In this document: positions 1-12,800 of the stretch, one piece after another | How the letters are laid out: the number at the start of each line of letters is the position of its first letter | How positions within the stretch are numbered: the first letter of the stretch is position 1 | DNA from: Catonia carolina | Lineage: Eukaryota; Arthropoda; Insecta; Hemiptera; Achilidae | Assembly (NCBI GenBank): GCA_035578175.1 | Contig: JAQMRL010000002.1 | Location: forward strand, 129,520,171 to 129,584,170 | DNA length: 64,000 nt | Reading direction: 5' to 3' | Translations under genes and position numbers: made by a program | Notes under the pieces: generated by a model | Told to the model about the DNA's origin: nothing | Seen by the model: the letters and a program-made list of their open reading frames with translations, nothing else | Database searches by the model: none

Positions 1-397
1 GGACACCTGGATCTTGCACCACAACAACACGCCGGCCCATTCGTCGTTCATTGTGCAAGAGTTTTTGGCAAGAAAAAGGCATTCCAGTGTTGCTGCACCC
101 ACCCTATACTCCCGATATCACCACCTACCACGCCTTCTAATTCCCCAAGATGAAGTCGCACCTCAAGGGAACTCATCATGGTGGCGTACAGGAGGTCAAG
201 GAAGCTGTAACTGTGGTGCTGAATGGAGTGACTTTGAAGGATTACCAAGGGTGCTTCCACTCGTGGGAGCAATGTTGGAACTGTTGGGTAGAGTTAGAGG
301 GAGACGATTGTGAAGGTTGATAATAAAATTTTGCTCGTAACTTAATTTGCTTGTGTTTTATTGACAAATTCCTGAAACTTAATTGCGACACCTCATA
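1..397 (+). mobile_element. mariner-type transposon fragment, 3' end, broken transposase
   Basis: The first 75 bases read WILHHNNTPAHSSFIVQEFL, the catalytic-core segment of mariner transposases (LHHDNAPAHSS). After a frameshift the reading continues as PPYSPD-like, then FPKMKSHLKGTHHGGVQ and a stop. The third catalytic region is degraded (TYHAF where family members have PCDFF). A 3' UTR and terminal sequence ending CGACACCTCATA follow. The 5' side is cut by the window edge. A second copy of the same family lies at 15581-15856. Confidence 0.75.
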
Positions 398-751
398 TGT
401 AGTTAAAGTTTTACTTGTTTTAATTAAAGAAAATACAGTATTTTATGTACAGTAAATGTAGGCCTACAAAAACTAAAGTACGTAAGTAATATAAAAGTAA
501 AAGACACACAACACACCACTTGCGCGCACTCTGTCAAGAATGGTGAGTATTAGGCATTTTTGGCGATTTTATACAAATACATACATACTGTAACTATACA
601 AATAGTCAATTTTTTTCACCAGAATCGAATCTGGATAATCAATAGTCCGAATTTTTGACGTCCAGATAACTGACACTCTAATGTATAATCACTGCAATAT
701 AAAAATGGTCATTGAAGAGGGGATTAATAAATAAGTAACATGAGTATTTAT
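398..751. other. intron sequence past exon 18, with a short TIR-like remnant
   Basis: Part of the intron downstream of exon 18. Around 620-680 there is a sequence (TTTTTGACGTCCAGATAACTG) resembling the terminal repeat of a pogo/Tigger-like element; a similar piece lies near 39285-39345. No NBD1 exon is visible here. Confidence 0.35.
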
Positions 752-757
752 ACTTAC

Positions 758-859
758 TAATTTCTTCTGTATAGTCATTCTTTACTTTTTTATTACGAGT
801 TCCTCTCCAATAAGAACAAGTCACTGGAAAATACCATGGTCTAGCAATCCCGTATTGTC
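758..859 (-). CDS. ABCA exon 18: linker from TM6 to NBD1
   Basis: Residues about 872-905. GQYGIARPWYFPVTCSYWRG matches the conserved stretch that follows TM6 in ABCA1 ([20 protein letters not shown]). It then becomes charged linker (TRNKKVKNDYTEEI). Donor GTAAGT at 757-752. The next exon, expected to open with EEPTHL and NBD1, is not found in bases 1-751. Confidence 0.95.
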
Positions 860-3800
860 CTGAAATTGATACAAGTTTCAAAATAATAATTTTTAATAAC
901 ACTTTATCTCACAAAGTAACTTCCCAATTTTGCCGATTTTCAAAAATATTATTAGACCATATTCTTAGTCATTATGTAGGCAATGGCATAGCATGTTGGA
1001 TAGTTTTAACTTGCCGAGTCAAAAAAACAAGGTCTGGAATCCAACTGGCATGATAAAATCTGAATTAACCAGAAAATGTCAGCAAACACATGCAGAAATT
1101 GTTTACATTGAACATGCAGGTTTTTTCATATTGAACATATGGTTTTTTTCATTTGACTGTATAACACATACAAAATAAAAACTTACAGCCTTTTCTTTGG
1201 AATTTTTTTGGTGAAAATTGCTAACTTATTTATAATTTTTTATGGCAATTTGCTTATATATTATTAAATAGCACATTCATTTCAGTGAATTGTACTGAAA
1301 ATAGCAAAGAAATGTGGAAATTAAGGGATAAGGATGATGCAAAACACTGAATAACATGTGCGTGTGAATGGCAATACATGAATGAAACAGTGCTTTGGTC
1401 TCCAGTTAAATGCTAAACTACATTGTTATAAATGTAATATTCTCTTGTTTCATTTTATGCATTTGTACAACTTATACTTACAGACATCTGTGTTGTATAA
1501 AAATTAAAAATAATAGTAATAAAAAAAGGATAAAACTATTTGTAGTTTGGAAATACTTTAACCCACAGTCAGGTCATTTATAATGTCATCCTTTTCTCAC
1601 AACTGTCAACAAAACCGTAACAAATCATTTTATTTTCAAGATAAACCTTTTACAAGCAGTAAATATGTTATAAGTGCGTTCATTTAAATAAAAACAACCT
1701 TGTATACAAAATACTGAGAACATTTATGTTTCTATCCTTGTTTTTACTTCTCTCTTTTTCCACTGCTACCAAACCCCGTGAAAGTAGACAAAAAGGATTT
1801 AATTATGCACTAGTTTGCAGATTGTTTTATTGTGAATAAATTGATTTACATGTCGATATAACACTATAATTATTGACAAAGAAGTTATGAGCATTCACTC
1901 TGTGTTCTACATATTGGCAAATCAGTGAAGTTCCTGTTATTTGTCAGTTACATCATTAGGATAAGCGCACAGTGAACGCTGGTCGCAGGTTGCTGGTCCC
2001 TAGTCGCTTACAAGCGGAAGCCTGCTAGTAGGAATAGCCCATTATATTTTAATCGGACGTCTCACAGTAAACGCTGGTGGAGAAAGCTGCACGCTGGTCA
2101 TCTGCGCATATCAGCTCACTGGTTTGCTTTGGATAAACCTGCCTGCTGCTGGCTAGCACGTTGCTAAATGTACTTGGCGTCGTATATACGTATTCATAAA
2201 TAATATCAACTTCTTAATTAATTTTTAACATAGGTTTATAAAACTAACTTTAAAAGATTATTACTGGCCAAACAATGATTTATAATATTGAATATCGGTA
2301 GTCAAAATGTTCAAAATACGTATTTCAAAGTAATCACAAGTCTTTCTTCTGGTAATATTGGTTGCTTGTGCAAGTTGCACCATTGTTTTTAAAAACAAGT
2401 TCTACTTTAGATGATATAAATTAAACGTTTCCAGAGTCATTCTCATGCATTTAAAAAACCTATCTCTATCTTTTTTTTAACTGCGGAAAAAGATGATTTG
2501 CCGAACAATTTTCTGTTCTTATTAATGTCACTAACAGTATCGCCTTTAAAAGATAACAATTTTGTATAAGCGTTTTCCATTAGGAATAATTCATCATCAC
2601 TGCTGCTACTGGAACTCATGTCGAATACCGACAACTGAATGAAGGTTAAGAGCGTAGTTACATGCTCCCACTATGGGTGTCCTCCACCGTAAATCAGTAC
2701 CTGCGACCAGTGACCAGTGTTCACTGTGCGCTTACCATTAGATTAGATAATAATTGAATAGGCCATATTAGTAAAGTACCATAGTTTATAACAGACCTGG
2801 AGCAACTCCTTCAATGTACCATGCCAGTAATAAATACAAAAAGAAATCCAAAAGTAGTATCAGCATCACTATCATTAAACTGTAAGTATCAGTGTACAAA
2901 GGACTTTCATTAATATTCTTCCACTGTAAACCAGAACCCTGTTCTTCAAACATAGAAAAATATGAAGCTCCCAGTCCAAATGCCACATTAGACGAAAGGC
3001 ACTGAAATTATAAGATAACCATACCATTTAATTACAAAGCAAACAATACAATAATGTTATTACAACTAATCTAATCATACACATATTTAAAAAGAAAATT
3101 TCATTATAGATACTGAAGTCACGAGATTGCCTTTTGGGTATGTATTGACTGTGAGGAAGGGAAATAAAATATTTGCAGTGCTGGCAACCTCAACAGTGAG
3201 ACTACTTGTACATTTCACTACCGTGCAGTTTCTAGACACATTTTGTCGACTGTGGTTTATTCCGAGAAAATGTTTTCTTCATAAACCTTATAAAAACAAA
3301 ATGTGACCTGTAATATTGCCTATAACTTAATTACATGACTAGAAATGTTTGATTTACTGTAATTACGAATAAATCGCCTTCTTTACTATTGCTGTCATCG
3401 GCATTTTCATTATCAGTCTCTCTAGTATCTACCTAACCGTTTTCTTTTTTTACCAGGTGTCAACAAAACTCTTGAAGAATAGCTTCTTCACATCCTTAAT
3501 TTCCTTCTTTATTTTTCGAATTGTGCAAAGAGAAATATCATAGTAGTTAGCTGCTCGCTCACGGCTTTTGTTCAGAAGCACAGATAGGCATTTTTGTTTA
3601 GCTTCAACTTTACAACATTTTGTTTCATTGCGTTCAGCACTGTGAATAGTTCAACCATGTTTTCGAGAAACCGACATTTGTGTTTACTATAACAAACAGT
3701 TATCTTCGTACAGTTAACCTACAAAAGGTTCCGCGATATACTATATATGCTCTGGGTATAGTATAAGTTGTCATCATCATCATCATCATCATCATCTGAG

Positions 3801-6800
3801 TATCCTTCCAGCAGGCCGGGTAGGATTTGAGTGGACGATATGCCTCCATCTATCTCTATCTTGATATACCTTTTGTATTCTGATATCCTGTAGTGTCATT
3901 CCTTTTGTTAGGAGATCATCCCTTATTTGGTCAGTCCATCTTCTTCTGGGACGCCCAACGGGTCTCTTTCCAGATACCTCCATGTCCAAGTACTGTCTGG
4001 GGATACGTGCCTCTGGCATCCTTTGTACATGTCCAAACCATTTGAGTCTTGCGGTACGTAATCTTTCTTCCATCGTTAAGGTCACCTGCATATCTCTTCT
4101 TATATATTCATTTCTGACCTTGTCTCTTCTGGTCTTCTGCAAGGCTGATCTTAAAAATTTCATCTCACATGCCTGTAATTTGCTAATGTCCCCTTTAGAT
4201 AAGACACAGCTTTCTAAGCCATATGTCATTATTGGAAGAAGATATGTTTTAAACATGGTCTGTTTGGCTCTTATGGGAACTGTATTATCCCAGACTAAGT
4301 TCCGCACTTGGTAAAAGAAGGAGGATCCTTTATTCACTCTATTTAGAACTTCTAGCTTAGCACTCCCATTATTTGAGACGACGCTTCCAAGATATCCAAA
4401 ACTTCCCACACATTCAATCCTTTCTCCATCAAGTTTTATGTTACACTGCGCAGGTGTTCTGCTGACTTTCATTGCTACTGTTTTCTGCTTACTAACGGTT
4501 AGTTTGAACTCCTTAAATTTCTTGTTCCAGCAATCCAACTTTTCCTGCACCTCTTGCTCTGTCTCTCCCCAGATGGCCACATCATCTGCAAACACTAATG
4601 CATTCAAATTTCCAGGATTTACAGCTTTGATTTCTTTAATAATTACATCCATGAGAGCAATGAAAAGAAGTGGGGAGAGTGCGCTTCCTTGTTGAACACC
4701 TCTTTTAGTTCGAAACCATTCCGATCTACCACTTCCAATTTGAATACAGCTTTCACATTCCACATACAACATTTTGATTTTACGAATTAAAGAAATTGGG
4801 GCTTCCAGTTTTTGTAAAGATTCCCATATTTTACTTCTTGGCACACTATCATATGCTTTTTCTAAGTCCAAGAACACAACAATCAAATCCTTTCCTTTTT
4901 CCCAGTGTATAAGTTCCCAGTATAAGTTGTACTGAAATGAAAGCAGTCGCGCATGCGTACTGATGCTTTTCCCCCTTTACCCCTCGTTGCATACAAGGGC
5001 AACCTGTGACTCAAGTGAATATACATAATTTTACCCACGTATCTTGGCAATTTTGAATTCACCAAATTTAGGTCCCATTATCTCAGCTCCCACAATAAAT
5101 TCTACCCGGAAATTCTCTATAGTTCATTTTAGCAACTTTCTATAGTTTCTGAGATTTTCATAGAAGTTTCTATTTCCAATTTTTAATATTTTCTTAATAC
5201 TTACAGAATTATTTTTACAGAAAATTATTTCAATTTTATTTTTATGAATACTAGTACACTTTGAGAAAAATATACTTTGCAAAATAATGTGTCTGAAGAT
5301 AGTAGATGGACAGTACATATTACAAGAATGAAATGAAATGTAAAAGAAAAATTAATGGTTCATGGAAACCATTTATAGTAACGATTTACAAAAAAATGAG
5401 GAAAGCGTAGTCTCAGTGGCAACGTTTTTTTTTAGAATAAGGTAGTCAATTTTTTATTACATTAAAAGAAAAGAAAGAAAACATTAGGAGATGCAAAAGT
5501 ACAAGAAAGCACATTACAGTCAGCAAAATTTATGTCGGTGTGTCATGATTACAACATTGATGAAACGGATTTTAATTTTTCTATATGATTATCAAAAAAA
5601 CCCCCATTCCCATTTAGATATGGTTTTGCTATTTGTGTTGGTTTAGCAGAACGTAACCCCCGCGAGTGATTACTGTATACAAAATTTTAAAAATTTGGAA
5701 TAAAACTATCCTAATTACTAATATTTTCCAAATCAAATAACATTATAACAGACATGATAATAAGAGTATAATGAAAATTATATTCTATATTATTAGGTAT
5801 TGTTAAATGTAACATAAAACTAATCAAGTACAAAAAAATTTGTAGATTAAATAAAGTTCATTTAACACACAAACTTACAAGTCAGTGTGTTAGACTTTTT
5901 ATTTTGTTAAAAAAACTGATGAATCTTTAAAACTTTACAATAAAAATTATTTTAGTATAATACTACTAATAATAATCAAACCCACTGGGGATTGGTCTAG
6001 TGGTTAAGCCGTCACTGCAAGTTTGCTGTTTAACAGCTGATTTTTGGAGTTGAAGGTTCTGTGGCTCAAATTCTAGTGAAAGTAGTTACTTTTACACGGA
6101 TTTGGATACTAGACAGTGGTTACCAGTATACTCTAATGGTTGGGGTTCAATAATCTCTCAGGTCTGTACAAGACTACACCTCATTTACAAGTCATTTATC
6201 ATCCATAAACAGAAACATATCATCCATGAACAGAAAAGTAAAAGGAATAGTTGAATGTTAAGGATAATAAGATGATTTTTGCGGATATGGTGATTTGGGG
6301 AGAGAAAGTAGAGGATGTACAAATTAAGGTGAACGCTTGGAATGAAATAATGAAGAGTTTTGGAGTTTAAATAAGTAAAGAGAAGAGTGAAGTAATGGTT
6401 TTTGGAAGGGACAGCGGGTATTGAGGAGACCAGTACACTGGAAGGAGAGGCATTGAGGCTGGTGAAAAATTTTAAATATCAGATTTCAGAAGACGGAAAG
6501 ATAGATGGAGAGATACCAAAGCAAATGAAAAAGAGGAGGAAATATAAACCAAGCAGTAAAACACTTGTTATGGGACAGAAAGATACCAAAGAAGGCCAAA
6601 TTAATGATGTATTGTTGTATTATACACCAGCAGTGCTGTATGGAGCAGAAACATGGGGGATGAATGAGAGGAATTGGAGTAGGTTGGTTACAGGCAGGGT
6701 AGATGAAGTTCTTAAGAGCAATAAAAGATAGAAGGAAAAGGAGAGATAGAATAAAGAATACCGAGATTAGAGCAGAGCATATGGAATGTACAAGGGAGAG

Positions 6801-9800
6801 GGTGGAGAAAATGAGGTTAAGATGGTATGGCCAATTGAAGAGAATGGGGGAGATAAGGTTACCTAGAAGGATGGAAAAAGGAAGAGTAGAAGGAACAAGA
6901 TCAAGAAGACAACCAAGGAAAAGATGGAAGGATGAAGTTAAAAGGAGTGTTGAGGGACGGGGATACAACTGGAAACGAACAGAGGAGGAGAAATGGTGGA
7001 CAAACAGAAGAAGATGGAGAGGCTTGGTAAACACCCAGATCCGGGGATAGCTGGAACGGGCACTGGATAAGTATAAACGTACATATCATCTTCATCTCAT
7101 TAGGTCATGGGTTGCTTATTGTTCGTAAATTGAATAGTTTGAAACGTAGACATATTAGGAATTAGAAAAAGTAATGACAATAATCAAATACATCTTTATA
7201 AATTTGTAAACAAACACTCCTGATGCAATAAACATGTGACGAAACCAAAATACTAATACCATTACTAATTGTGATAGCAGGTATTCATTCATCATTGCAA
7301 CTTAATGCTTGATTTCATCTTCATTAATGAAACAGTTAATTTTAAAAATTTGACCTAAAAATGAACTTAACCTATGAATCTTAAGAAAATAAATTCGCAG
7401 TACGTGAGTTGATTTAACTATAATAGCTACCATTCATGAATGACATTTTAAATAATTAAAATCAATTATAATGAAACTTCAAATTTTTGTCAGTTCATCC
7501 TAAAAGTTTAAATTTTTGTCATAATATTTTACAAATATCTTAAAAAAATTGATGATAAATGACATTTTTTCCTCTCTCTGTATTTTTTCTCTGAATTCAT
7601 TATTAAAAAAAAATATTATTTTCAATTTTGCATAATATAAATATTCAAATTATAATTATATACAAAAACAAATTAATAAAATACAAAAAAATTATGTACA
7701 ATTATACAATTTATGTCTGTTAATGATAAAAATTTAAATTTTTACAACACACCACACAATTTTTAAGTCAAGTTGTGATAACTGTACGCGTAGTGGCAAC
7801 AGGTATCATAGAAATAGATTCATAAAAACACCCCAAAACATTTATGATTGATTAAAAAAATTCATGACTTTTGGAGTTACGTTTCCACAGGACAATGTCT
7901 GTCGGGTCCACTAGTTAAGTATATTATTTCAAGATGACACTTTTGTTGAAGTGGGTAAGTAAACTTGTAAGTTGGTTCAAGAGTAAGTAATATGTGTATT
8001 TCAGTAATAGACATACAAACATAAATAACCAAATCATTTTCACAAGAGTAATGACCAACAAGCTAGCGTCCTCATGTAAAAGACCTTTCGTGAAGGATAA
8101 ACAGTATCTAAATAAAAATACAGTTCAATGACTGACACACGGACAGAAGAAATATATTTAATAGATTATTTGGGTTTTTAAACCCATTGGTATACAAGGG
8201 CAGTCCAGAAAGTCTGTCACGTTTTGCGTTGTAGCCGCTAGGGGCGGAGCGCTATCGCGGCCATTTTGGTGCCGCGGCGTTTCTTCGTTCAGTGGCTATC
8301 CAGCCAAGCTAGCGATAGGTCTGTGTCGCTCTTCGTTTTTTTTTCAACAACAATTTAAAATGTGTGCCGCAATTCAAAATCCCGCCAGTTGTGAAGTACG
8401 GTCGGTAATACGGTTTCTGTTGGCTAAAAACAATAAACCAATTGAGATTTATCGCCAAATCTGTGAAGTTTATGGGAACGATGTCTACACTGAAAGTGGA
8501 GTACAGCGTTTGTGCATTCAGTTCAAAAATGGCCGAACTAATGTTCACGAGGAAGAACGAAGTGGACGGCCAAGCCTCGTGACTGATGACATTGTGAATA
8601 AAGTCAATGAGAAGATTAGAGAAGACCGTCGATTCACCATAAGAGAGCTATCACTTTTTCCACAAATTTCAAAAAGTTTATTGCACGAAATTGTTACAGA
8701 AAAATTAGGTTATCACAAATTTTGTGCAAGATGGGTGCCCAAAATCCTAACAGAAACCCACAAAAATCATCGTTTGGCTGCTTCGTTGTCATTTTTGCAC
8801 GCTTACGAGAAAGATGGTGATTCACTACTCGATCGAATCGTTACAGGAGACGAGACTTGGGTGAAGCCAAGACATGGCTTGTGACGCAGCGCTTTGACGA
8901 CGACGCGGAGCTGCAGGAGGGTGTGACTAACTGGTAAAAATCACAGGCGGTAGACTTTTATGATGCCGGCATTTCAAAATTAGTTCACCACTATGATAAG
9001 TGTCTTAATTTGTTTGTTGATTATGTAGAAAAATAGCATTTTAGTTGCACTTTCAAATGTATATAATAAAATTTTTTTCTTGTACTTAGTTTTTTTTTAT
9101 ATCAAAACGTGACAGACTTTCTGGACAGCCCTCGTATAATAATTGCTTACATAATGTGTATTAACAGTGTGAATTGCATTTTAATTGATATTCGATAGAT
9201 CAGATGTTGGGTTGCAAGACAAACTATTTTTGTCTTACATATCAGGATGGTGGGGCTAAAATCAAATCATTTTTATAATATTCTAAAACTACTTAGCAAG
9301 TATTCAGTATTAAATGCTAATTTTTATTCGTTTCACCCAATGTGACTGCCCATAAATTTTAGTAAGCAGCAATTACTGTACAAAGCCTCATAATAAAATT
9401 CACTTACCAACAAAAATTTGACTATAGGTGACATAAATGATATCCACCTCATCAATAATGCGTATGGTAAATACAACACGAAAAATAGCAATCCACCTGA
9501 AGCTGCAGCAATATTCGCTTTTGAAAAAAATACGGATATTAAAAATGCTTGACCAATCGTTGCTAGACAGTATACAAACAAAAAGCCACTGATAATCCAA
9601 GGATTAGAACTCCTTAAAATGTTTCCATACTGAAAAGAATAAATAAAAATTCAGTTAGAGACACTGGTGCACAAAATAATTACCTCTTTATCATCTCTCA
9701 TATCTCTGAGCCATACAGCACAATGTTCTGAACTGATATACGAGGTGTGGCTATTATAACGAGACTGAGGTAAAAAGATTTATTTTTATTTTATACATAA

Positions 9801-12800
9801 TCACTTATTGTCACCTTCAATATACTCTCCTTCTCTATCCCTACAACGCTCCATGTGAATTTTCCATTGTTGGAAACACTGCTGGAAGTCATCTTCTGTC
9901 AGCTCCTTCAGAACACGTGTCGCTTTCTCTTTTACAGCTTCCACAGACTCAAATCTTATCCCTTTTAATGCAGATTTCACCTTAGGGAACAGGTAGAAGT
10001 CACATGGTGCACGATCTGGTGAATAAGGTGGATGTTCTAACACTGAGATGCTGTACTTGGCTAGGAACCTCTTGACAAATAATGCGGAATGAGCTGGCAC
10101 ATTGTCTTTGTGGAGAACCCATGATTTGTCTCTCCACATTTCAGGGCGTTTTTTTCTTACTCTGACGTAGTTTAGAAAGTACCTCAAGGTAGTAATATTG
10201 ATTAATTGTTTGACCTTCAGAAACCCAGTAAAGGTACACAATCCCATGGATATAAATAAAAAACAATCATCATTGCTTTAAATTTTGACTTGCTCATTCA
10301 AGCTTTTTTTGGCTCTCGGTGAAGTTCGGCTCTTTCAGTGCATGGATTGGCGCTTCGTTTCCAGATCATAAGTAAAAAACCACGTTTCATCACATGTTAT
10401 TATAGTTTCCAAAATATTTGGGTCATTTTCAATCGCGTACCAGTACAAACATTTTTGCGAGCTTCATTTCAAACATATTTGAGCGGCATGTGTCCAGAAG
10501 GAGCTGACAGAAGATGACTTCCAGCACTGTTTCCAACAACGGAAAATTTGCATGGAGCGTTGTAGGAATAGAGAAGGAGTGTATATTGAAGGTGACAATA
10601 AGTGATTACGTATAAAATAAAAATAAAATTTTGTTACAATGTCAGTCTCGTTATTTAATAGCCACACCTCGTATCACAACTTTAGTGACATAGCGTGTAT
10701 GCTTGTGAGTGTGATCTCTGTGTATGCATTCTAGGGCAAAAGTTTATGTAATTAAACTTGTAAAACACTTACAACACTTAATTTAGCAGCAGTTAGTGAG
10801 TGTTTTCATAAAAATTGGTAAAAAAACTGGGTTTTTTTAAGATTGCACCCTTAGTATGCATTTTACAACAAAAAACCTACAACTTTTATTTTAAGCACTT
10901 TTCTCTGCTGAGCCTAGTTCAGAGGCAATTATTGATTTTCCTTATTTTTAAGTCGAACACAGGTTTTTTCATATCTATTGCCAGTAGCCAGAATGCAACA
11001 GGACAGTGCACCACACGCATTCGCAAAACCAAATGTCACTGCCAGTTCTGCTCAAACATGCTGGATTACACTTAAAAGCTTTTTTGCTTCTCGCTCGATC
11101 ACGCTTAAACAAGCTGTATAGTGTTTTGTCGTTTTGCTCCATCATGCTAAAATAAGGATACAGCATTTAGTATTCATGCTAGATGAGTGTGCAGTATTCC
11201 TATCTTGCAAATAGGAAATTAATGTTTGAGCAAATTTAAACAAATACATTTTGCTTTAAGCAGTTTTGCTAGATATGTGTGCAGCCAGCCTAAAGGATAA
11301 ATAGGGAAAAAGATGTGATTCAATGAGAGCAATGAATGAGATAGTTTGGTAATAGAGAAATGTGGAGAGGAGTTGTTGGGCTCAACCCAATGAAAAATGG
11401 AAGAGGGATAAGGAGGTGGATGACAATGATAAATGCTGAACTAACTATTAAAATAGGAACTATACTTTAGGAAACTTTTTCAACATGCTGATCAACTATC
11501 TGCAGATGATAATGATAAAAATTCCAATTTATTCACCTACTACCAACTGGAACTCCTTACCTAATTATACCAATATTAATTATTATTTAAACAACAGGAA
11601 TTTAATTTTTTTTGTTTAACCCTTTCAGTGCCACCCTCTTTCACCATGGTTGTGCATAAAATGCCAAGCCACTTTTGATCTATAAAGCAAGTATATTTGT
11701 TTAATTAGATTACAGATAAAGAAATAATTCTAGAGAAATTTTGGTCTTACCTTAAAAAATGATGAAGAATTGCATATTCATGGTTGAAACTAATGCTTGT
11801 CTTTTTAAAAAAAATTAAAAACAATTTAAATTCAGTACAAGCAACCGAAGAAAATTGGTTTTTTCACTTTCACACAAAATAACTAGTTTATAATTATATT
11901 ATTTACACAAGTTGACACATCTATCATGTAGCCCATTTAATTTTGATCAAAACCATATTAAATTTGTTTATAAATTGTCACTACAAACATACTTATTGAG
12001 GATAGTTCAGCATGACGCGACAGAAAATTTGAGTATTTATAAAAAATGACAATTGTATAGTTTCTAACATAGGTTCACTTTCAGAGTCCGTACACAAAGC
12101 TAACTCGCAAATTTCATCATCGTCAAGACCAAAATATAATTTATCTTCCAACATTACAAAGAAATACACCTATCACTAACAAAAACAGTTGCAAAACTAA
12201 ACACAAAATACAACAGTAGAGATTATACATGCTGTTATAAAATGTCATCAACGGACTCGACACAACACGAGAACACCGACCTATTAGATCGCTTGTAAAA
12301 TTGTCACTGTACATCCAACGAGGCTAAAAATATACGGTCATGTACAGCAATAACTGCTCTTTCGTTTAAGAGTAACAACAGCACAATCTGTTAAAAACTG
12401 AGAGTACTACAGTGGTTTGAAACTGGCGGCCAATTCCATCGGCCATGGCAATTTATGCACAAGCAATTGTGGCCGATTGAATCGGCCATGGCACTGAAAG
12501 GGTTAATGTCCAATTTTTGCAATTACTGCTAATGCAGACGGTGAGAAGGATGATAGATGAAAATGAGTGATGAAAAAATGCTAAGCTTAGTGATCTACAG
12601 GTAAATGTTGTTAAACTTACACTAAGTATAAGAGTCAGCAGAACTATAGTAATGAGCATCGGTATTAAACTGTCAATAAACCATCCAACCCAGTGGACAC
12701 CATTACCGAGACCCATAACATGCATAGTTTCCTTCAAACGTTGTTCCTTTTCATAGACGATTGATTTCACAATAACAGCACACGAGTAAACCCATGACAG

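Noticed and set aside
1..751. Search for the first NBD1 exon (Walker A) downstream of exon 18
   Set aside because: No GxxGxGK(S/T)-type sequence or EEPTHL-like exon start on the minus strand; the stretch holds a mariner fragment and intron.
6486..7095. Long minus-strand frames over 6486-7095
   Set aside because: Antisense to a purine-rich LINE fragment, whose plus strand carries the recognisable RT motifs.
12453..12620. Extension of exon 15 frame into a piggyBac-like element
   Set aside because: A consensus GTAAGT donor ends the exon at 12621 and the next exon joins in phase there.
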